From Paraescarpia echinospica (taxonomy: Eukaryota > Annelida > Polychaeta > Sabellida > Siboglinidae), in NCBI GenBank assembly GCA_020002185.1, contig CM034535.1:72027768-72091767 (forward strand): a DNA stretch of 64,000 nt, written 5' to 3'. Within the stretch, counting starts at the first letter, position 1; the number at the start of each line of letters is the position of its first letter. Both the position numbers and the translations under genes were made by a program. Shown one piece after another: positions 57,185 through 64,000 of this stretch. The notes beneath the pieces were generated by a model. That model was not told where the DNA came from and did no database searches. It saw only the letters and a program-made list of their open reading frames with translations.

Positions 57185-57490
57185 TTAAGCACCAAAATGG
57201 GCCAGGAACAAATGTGTTTTTAGCAGCCTCTTGAGAGTGTTCAATGTTTTTGCTTCACGGAGAGCCAGTAGCGCATTCCACAACTTGGTTGCTGAGCACT
57301 GGCATTTTCAGTCTCCGTAAGTAACTGTTCTAGCCCTTGGAACTTCAAATGTCACTGAATCCATGGATCGCAGCGTTCTTCTTGATTTGTACACATTCAG
57401 CATGTCCGATATACATCATGGAACCTGTCCATGTAGGGATTTATATTTGTGCATCAGGATTTTAAATTGCACATGATAGTATTGCATAGT
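57185..57490 (-). mobile_element. L2-like LINE C-terminal fragment, degraded
   Basis: Minus strand reads VQFKILMHKYKSLHGQVP, a stop, SDMLNVYKSRRTLRSMDSVT, FEVPRARTVTYGD, then ATKLWNALLALREAKTLNTL and KRLLKTHLF. The stops show it is old. Confidence 0.8.
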
Positions 57491-57874
57491 ACGATAGTAT
57501 TAGGAGAAGGGGGAGCGGAGCTTCAGCACCACTCCGCTCGATCGATCGAAGACGGGGAGGGGGTGCTGTTGAAACCGAATCCTTATTGGTTGATAAGTTA
57601 ACGAGCTAACTTCTTCGAGTCCGCATTGATTGCTAAGTTAACGCGTTAACTTCTTCGCGTTCTCATTGGTTCCTAAGTTAACGCGTTAACTTCTTATTCA
57701 ACGCGTTGAGTGTACCGCGTTTATGACCCTATTGGCCAACCATAATACACCGTATGGCGTCGTTGATGTGGTACGTGTATGGCAGGCCGATAGGGCCATA
57801 AACGCGGTACTAAGTAACTCATAAATGAGCCCTAGTAAACATTGGTCGGTAGCGCGAAACACATATTCAAAGAG
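57490..57874 (+). promoter_or_regulatory. CpG-rich palindromic block, candidate promoter and non-coding first exon
   Basis: The block is much richer in CpG than its surroundings. It has three 40-bp spaced palindromes at 57595-57612, 57635-57652 and 57675-57692 (the last two are perfect AAGTTAACGCGTTAACTT), each preceded by an ATTGG/ATTGA element (reverse CCAAT). An inverted repeat (57713-57737 with 57785-57809, 23 of 25 bases) follows. It ends with AAAGAG|GTAAGC, a good 5' splice site. No coding start is evident, so the first exon, if any, is untranslated. Confidence 0.4.
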
Positions 57875-58139
57875 GTAAGCTTAACAATATTGTTTTTCAC
57901 ACTTTTGTTAATGTTTTTTTAATTATATTTCCGTTTGTGCGCGTTGAAAACAAAGGAAACTGCGGCATGCATAAACGAAATGTATATGTTCTGATGTGTG
58001 TATATTAGATTTTAAATGCTAACAGGGGTTCGCTATGGTTCGTTGGTACAATATGCACACCTCTATTTGTAATGTATTATGGTATTACATTATTTTACAT
58101 ATATAGGGTAATTACACATTACTGATTCCAAGACTGTTA

Positions 58140-60960
58140 AGCGGGGGTGGGTGTGAGGATAAGCTCTCACTACATATTAAGTGCCCCTCTCGTAAAGCCT
58201 CTGACAGCCGAATCCAGCTCCTGGCCTTCACGTGGCGGAATTGTTCTTTACTGACAGAAGGGGCAAAGGCGGATATATGGCGCCTTAAAACCAGACGCTT
58301 CGGGCAGATGGGGCTTGTTAACCTTGACTGGTCGCATGTCTAGGAGAAGGTAAACTCTTATTCCAAACCTCCGCTGCCTTGCGGCTATACTCTCACACGG
58401 AAAAGGCTAAGTAAATCCGGAGTCGGAGTCTCTAAGGCGGTCCGATGTTGTGTTCAACGTCCTTCTGGCAGCTCTTGCGACGGCACTGGTGCCAAACTGT
58501 ATCAGCTCTGGATGTTCCTTTGGATTCACCAGTGACGTGGAGAGGGGGACTTGCTGCATGGGCAATAACTGGCCGTCCATATCAACTTGCCCAGACTTGT
58601 GCCTGGAGAGGACCCTCCAGCTTCACCTCACGGTGTAGATAAAACACGGGAAGCAGCAGTTTATCGGTTATAAGCCTCCTGCTCGATTGGCGTAGAGTGT
58701 GGCGCCAGGGTTTTGCTTCCGACGGTAGGAGAGATCTACAGATCTCACAGGATAGCTACCGCCCGCCTCAAGCTCGGCAGCCCCCAGCCAGCAAGGTGTT
58801 GGCTCGCCACGGTTCACCTGCCTCACTGGGTGCGTAGGGCTTAGGGTTTTGCAACCTGAAGAGTGGACTGAAATTCCTGCACCAAGCAACACAAGACAGA
58901 GCACAAAACAGATAATGAAAAGGAAAACGGACCGGAACCGGAAAAGGAAATCGATTATGAAGTTGGGATGCTGGAACATTCGTACCATGACGACCGGCAT
59001 CTGACAGGACCTCCAAGACACCAGTGACGCCCAAAAAACTGCAGTCATTAACAACGAGTTCAAAAAGCTTGATGTCGACATCGCCACACTCGAAGAAACA
59101 CGCCTGGCCGAATCAGGGTCTTTGAGGGAAAAGGACCACACGTTCTATTGGCAAGGCAAGGGACTCGATAATACAAGAGAGCAGGGCGTAGGCTTTGCAG
59201 TCAAGAACAAATTGCTAGGGATGATAGAGCCTAACGGAAACGGATCTGAAAGACTCCTCTCGCTCCGTCTTCAAACGTGCGACGGCCCTGTCAACATCAT
59301 CAGTGTGTATGCGCCAACCCTGTACTCAACATCAGAAGCCAAAGATGAGTTTTATGGAAACCTGGAATCCATCATCAGCCAGATACCGCCACAGGAACAC
59401 CTGCTGATGTTGGGTGACTTCAACGCAAGGGTGGGAGCCGATCATGCCGCCTGGCCAGTCTGCCTGGGACATCATGGAGTCGGCAAGATAAATGAGTTTG
59501 GAGAGCGACTTCTTGAGTTGTGCTCCTATTTCGACATCTGCATCACCAACTCCTTCTTTCAGACGAAGCCCCAACACAATACATCACGGAGACACCCTCG
59601 ATCAAAGCACTGGCATCAGCTGGACTTGATCATCACTAGACGCTCTTGCCTCCAGAATGTTCTCATCACCCGATCCTACCACAGCGTTGACTGCGACAGA
59701 GACCACTCCTTGGTGTGCTGCAGGATTAGGTTGCAGCCTAAGAAGATACATCGCTCTAAACGCGAACGAAAACCTCGCATTGATGTGAGCAAGACAACAC
59801 ATCCCGAAAAGGCAGCACTGTTTGCAGAGGTACTGGAGGATGCACTGAACAACAGTCTACCACTTGACACTGCCACTCAGACATGAAACCATGTACGCGA
59901 CACAGTACCAAATGCTGCCATCACAGTCTTTGGAAAGAAGAAGTCAAGGAAGACAAATTATTGGTTCGAGGTTAACTGCAATCTGATGACTCCAGTTATC
60001 GAGGCCAAGCGTGCAGCCCTTGAAGAACACAAGCGCTCACCCAGCCAAGCAACGCTCCAGGTACTCCGAACAGTCTGGTCTGTTCAAGATCCTACCGAGA
60101 TCTACTTCCGAGACTATTAGCGTTACCAGTGGCGTCAAACAGGGATGCGTCCTCGCCAAAACCGTCTTTGGGATATTCTTTGCCCGCCTTTGGATCTTCG
60201 AAAGAGGGAGTGTACATGCACACGAGATCTGACGGAAAACTATTCAACTTGACTCGCCTAAAAGCGAAGACCAAGATGCGCCAGGCCCTCGTCAGAGACT
60301 TTCTGTTAGCGGATGATGCAGTAGTCATCACGCATACTGTACTCCACTCAGGAGAATCGACTGGACTCATTTCACATGCGCTGCCTGCGGCGCATCTTCG
60401 GGATCTCCTGCAAAGAACGAGTCCCCTATACAGAGGTCCTCTCACGTGCCAAGTATGTGAGCTTGGTGACCGCGCTCAGGCAACGCCGCCTCCGCTGGCT
60501 CGACTATGTGCATCGGGTGGAAGATGGGAGACTTCCAAAAAACATCCTCTACGGAGATCTGGCCTCGGGAAAGAGAGCTGCAGGACGTCCCCATCTGCGC
60601 TTCAAGGACGTATATTAGCGAGACTTGAAGGCACTAGACATAGATGTTGACAACTGGGAGGATCTTGCTGGAGACCAATCCACATGGAGGCAGAAACTAC
60701 ACAGGGGTCTCAAAAGAGGAGAGGATACTCTCCGCAGGTTGGTAGAAGAAAAACGCAACCACGAAAAAAACACCCAGGCTGAGAACAGAGCCGAGAGCAC
60801 CTTCAAGTACAGCATATGCTATAAAGACTGCCCATATGCAATAAAGACTGCCACTCAAGAATTGACCTCTACAGCCACAACAGACGCTGCCCAGCCAACA
60901 ACTGATCTTCGACACCAGGGCACAGATCCATAGTCTTACGAGACTGCAGGATGCCTACTA
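58140..60960 (+). mobile_element. endonuclease/RT LINE (RTE/I-like group), internally deleted
   Basis: From a start at 58957, MKLGCWNIRTM leads to a TGA, then VDIATLEETRLAESGSLREK, a long open stretch (59122-59886) with NIISVYAPTLYS, LMLGDFNARVGADHAAW, and the HQLDLIITRRS/DCDRDHSLVCC blocks of an AP-endonuclease. RT is nearly all missing: only SVTSGVKQGCVLAKTVFGIF and DFLLADDAVVI (catalytic Asp pair) remain. The C-terminus follows: MRCLRRIFGISCKERVPYTE, RQRRLRWLDYVHRVEDGRLP, GRPHLRFKDVY, and a terminal CHSRIDLYSHNRRC zinc-finger-like motif in a shifted frame. The superfamily is not certain. Confidence 0.88.
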
Positions 60961-62190
60961 CTACGTATTACCTAGTTATAGAATAGTAAGAATAATAATA
61001 CAATTCGTAAGCAAAACAAAAATATTAATAATTTACTTTGTATATTATATAAATATGAGCTTTATGGATACGTCTTATATTATCAAGTAGTGTAATGTAT
61101 AAGTATATTGTAAAGTTGCATGTACAGTTGTATCACTAAACCATGATAATAAACCTCGTAGAGAGTGTATCACCTGTAGTGAAAGGAGATCAATCAACAA
61201 AGCGAAAGTAGTGTAACAGAGAAAATATATGTCTCACCACGCTCGGTCCATACAAACGTCAACTTCGATTGAGAACAAGATCTAACAAAAAAACTACGAG
61301 TGGAACTACACGGGGAAGGAAGGGATCGTTCGCCGTGCCACTGCGATGTCTCGTAGCTTCGAAAACAAGCGCGACAACTGGATGCAAAAACAATAATGCA
61401 CCAATGTTGTTCGGACAATAAGGACGGGAAGCCTGGATGAAATGTGACTAATGCGCGGTGTGGGCACACCATTTCTTGCTAGGATCCGAGTGTGCACAAT
61501 GTTTGTTTTTGCGAAATGTGTGATGACGGCTAAACAATATACAAGTGGATGTGCAGTGGCCCCGTTTTGGACGCACTTTTTTAGCGAGTCAAAAGTCGGG
61601 TGGTGTTCTGAAACACCCCGTAGATACAGTGATGCTATTAGGAATACGCTGAATTTTAGCAAAAACGTAGTCAAATAAGTGGAGAAGAAGATCACATAAA
61701 AATGAAATGTTTTAGAATAAAAAATATCAACTTTATGATAAATCTCGCTTAATTATTACTAACTCCTATATATGGGAAGTGATCGCACATCCAATGGAGC
61801 ATGGGTTCAGTTGGTGTATTATTACATAGGCAACTATGCACGTACTGCAGGAAAACGACATTGTAGCATTTGGAACATTACAAATAATTATGTATATCCA
61901 TGAATTACAACAGACTGTGACCCCCCTTCTCCGTAACAAATGGCTTTGTTTACCGACACAAGCCGTCAGACGAACTATTCACGAAGAATCGGCAACACAC
62001 CTGGGCAAACGATTCACGTGTCGTGCGCACATGCAACGCCGTTTGGCATCAAAGAGAACCACCTTCATCGTTCTGCCCAGTATTAATTCGTGGATTATGC
62101 ATGGATTTAATTCCGTCAAGCATTAATTAATGGTACTTAGCCAATTTCACGTAGCCAAACATTTGAAAAATGGCATGGCTATTACAAGAT
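60960..62190. other. intergenic, unassigned
   Basis: No supported gene. Open stretches on both strands around 61190-61700 lack any recognised motif or splice context. Confidence 0.4.
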
Positions 62191-64000
62191 TTAACAAGAT
62201 TTAACAAGATTGCCATCCAGAAAATTACTCTGGATGGCAGGTGGACAAGGAAGCCTTTTGGCTTATCGAGTGTCCAATACTTTTTATATACATGTATCCC
62301 GCCTTTTTAAGGTGTGTGTCGATTTTATTTTTAAACATATTCACGCTACTAGCACCAACACAATCAGGAGATAATCTGTTCCATTCATTTACAGTCCTTT
62401 GTGAGAATGAGAACGTTCTTATATCTAATCTACACTGCTCTTTTACTAATGTAGCTTCATGTCCTCTGGTCCTTCTATTTTTCTTAACTGAGAAAAAAAT
62501 GTTTCTATCAATATTTTCATAACCATTCAATATTTTAAACACTTCTATGTGATCTCCTCTCAATCTCCTGGTCTCTAATGTTGTTAAACCACATTCTTTT
62601 AGGCGTATTTCGTAACTAAGATCCCTCAGATTTTGTATCATTTTAGTCGCTCTCCTCTGTACTCTTTCTAGCATATCTATGTCCTTCTTGCGATATGGCC
62701 TCCATGCTTGTATACACTATTCTAAATGAGGCCTCACTATTGTTTTGTACAACGGTACTATTAATTCTTTTTTCTTATACGCTATATTTCGCCTAATTAA
62801 TCCAAGGATTTGATTTCCCTTTGACGCTGCAATTCCGCACTGCTCTGAAACCTTCATATCAGCACTAATGGTTAACCCCAAGTCCTTTTCTTTTACAGTA
62901 GTACTTAGAACAGTACCCCCCATTTTATATTTTACCTCTTCATTCCCATGACCTGTGTGGAGGCATTTACATTTCCCAAAATTGAACAGCATTTGCCACT
63001 TTTCAGACCATTTGATCAACCTATCAAGATCATCTTGTAAATGCTGTCTGTCTCCATCACTTTTAATCCTTCTAAACACTTTTGTATCATCCGCAAATTT
63101 TAACACCTTGCTTGTTATATCATCGTCCAAATCGTTGATATATATTAAGAATAGTATAGGTCCTAGTACTGATCCCTGTGGTACCCCACTCAATACCGAT
63201 TTCCAGTTTGAAGCCTCCCCATCAACTACTACACGTTGTCTTCTGTCATTCAGCCATTTTTCTATCCAGTTTATTATACCATTTCCTATGCCATGGGCCT
63301 TTAGCTTAAGGAGTAATCTTTGATGTGGTACTTTGTCGAAAGCTTTTTGAAAATCTAAATAGATGATATCTACTGGTGATCCCTCATCTACCCACCTAGT
63401 GATGTCTTCCAAAAAACATAACATATTTGTTAAGCATGACCTCGCTTTTAAAAACCCATGTTGAGATGGGTTTATCAAGTTATGTTTAACAATTTGCAAA
63501 TCACTGATGTTAAACTCACTGGTCTATAGTTCTCCGACTTGTTTCTCGAACCTTTTTTAAATAACGGTATAATGTTTGCCTCTTTCCATTCTAAAGGAAC
63601 CACTCCCTCTTCTAATGACAAATTGAAAACTGTTGCAAGCGGTACGCTAATTTGTTCTACAATTTCCAATAGTAGTTTGGGCGGAATCCCGTCCACTCCA
63701 GGTGATTTATTATCCTTCATAGCCCTTATTTTCTTAGCTACCATTTCCGAGGTTACAACTAACTGTCCTAAATAGTCTGAATCTGCCCCTTGAACTTAGC
63801 CTCTGGTACTGGCAGTGAACTAATATCTTCCCTGGTAAACACTGAACTAAAATACTCATTCAGGTCTTCTGCCATTAAGAATCCCTCTGATATTGTATTT
63901 CCAGCACTATCTTCTAGAGGACCGACCTTATCCTGAACTTTCTGTTTGCTTCGAATATACGCATAAAAACTCTTACTGTCATGTTTTATATTACTAGCTA
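62190..64000 (-). mobile_element. CR1-type LINE copy 2, continues beyond the window
   Basis: Nearly identical to 43405-45240 over its length; I count only a handful of substitutions in the 3' 600 bp. It keeps the extra A in the run near 63411, so the frame is open from LEDITRW through the FADD motif. It has its own lesions: a ~40-bp deletion near 63492 (after KHNLINPSQ on the coding strand) and loss of one C near 63789. The 3' hairpin and an extra AACAAGATTT repeat unit are present. The 5' end lies outside the window. Confidence 0.95.

Noticed and set aside
61190..61700. Frames of 75-129 aa on both strands
   Set aside because: No motif, no splice signals in the right phase and no bias distinguishing one strand.

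Overview
This is a eukaryotic, AT-rich, intron-bearing and very repeat-rich window. It holds CR1-, L2- and RTE/I-like LINE fragments, a tRNA-derived SINE, short TIR-like elements and many minisatellites. The repertoire (LamG/EGF exons, a KDM6/UTX-type JmjC demethylase, CR1 and L2 elements) fits a marine invertebrate metazoan such as a lophotrochozoan, cephalochordate or hemichordate. I cannot name the phylum from sequence alone. No prokaryotic gene organisation is present.

1-12.3 kb is a macrosatellite of seven ~1.6-1.8 kb units. Each unit has a 36-bp minisatellite, then one small laminin-G-like exon (exon B), then a ~16-bp repeat field, a perfect hairpin and a ~28-bp repeat field. 13.2-24.1 kb holds more exons of the same kind of + strand extracellular-protein gene: LamG exons A and C, a decayed duplicate of both (A', C'), two furin-like cysteine-rich exons and an EGF-like exon. 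Several carry stops or frameshifts, so much of this gene looks degenerate here.

25.4-34 kb (+ strand) holds the JmjC catalytic core, zinc-binding region and C-terminus of a KDM6 (UTX/JMJD3-type) H3K27 demethylase in seven exons. Reading frames and splice phases chain together through the JmjC core. The Fe(II) ligands are retained, but the 2-oxoglutarate-binding lysine is read as methionine, and there is an apparent frameshift near 32.54 kb. The most unusual signal is at the splice junctions. A ~29-unit 41-bp array and a ~62-unit 43-bp array each consist of the last bases of an intron plus the first bases of the next exon. In both, the pyrimidine tract lies before the first unit and the exon body follows only the last unit. 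A 5' splice site is triplicated (28.2 kb) and a terminal acceptor/exon is duplicated (33.9 kb) in the same gene.

34-64 kb is mostly transposon debris and simple repeats: CR1 copies at 43.4-45.5 and 62.2-64 kb (nearly identical, hence recent), a mosaic of L2-like tails at 50-57.5 kb, and an endonuclease/RT LINE at 58.1-61 kb. Embedded in it are two candidate first coding exons (41.98 kb +, 48.2 kb -), a foldback structure (49.3-50.1 kb), and a CpG-rich promoter-like block with perfect 18-bp palindromes and an inverted repeat (57.5-57.9 kb).
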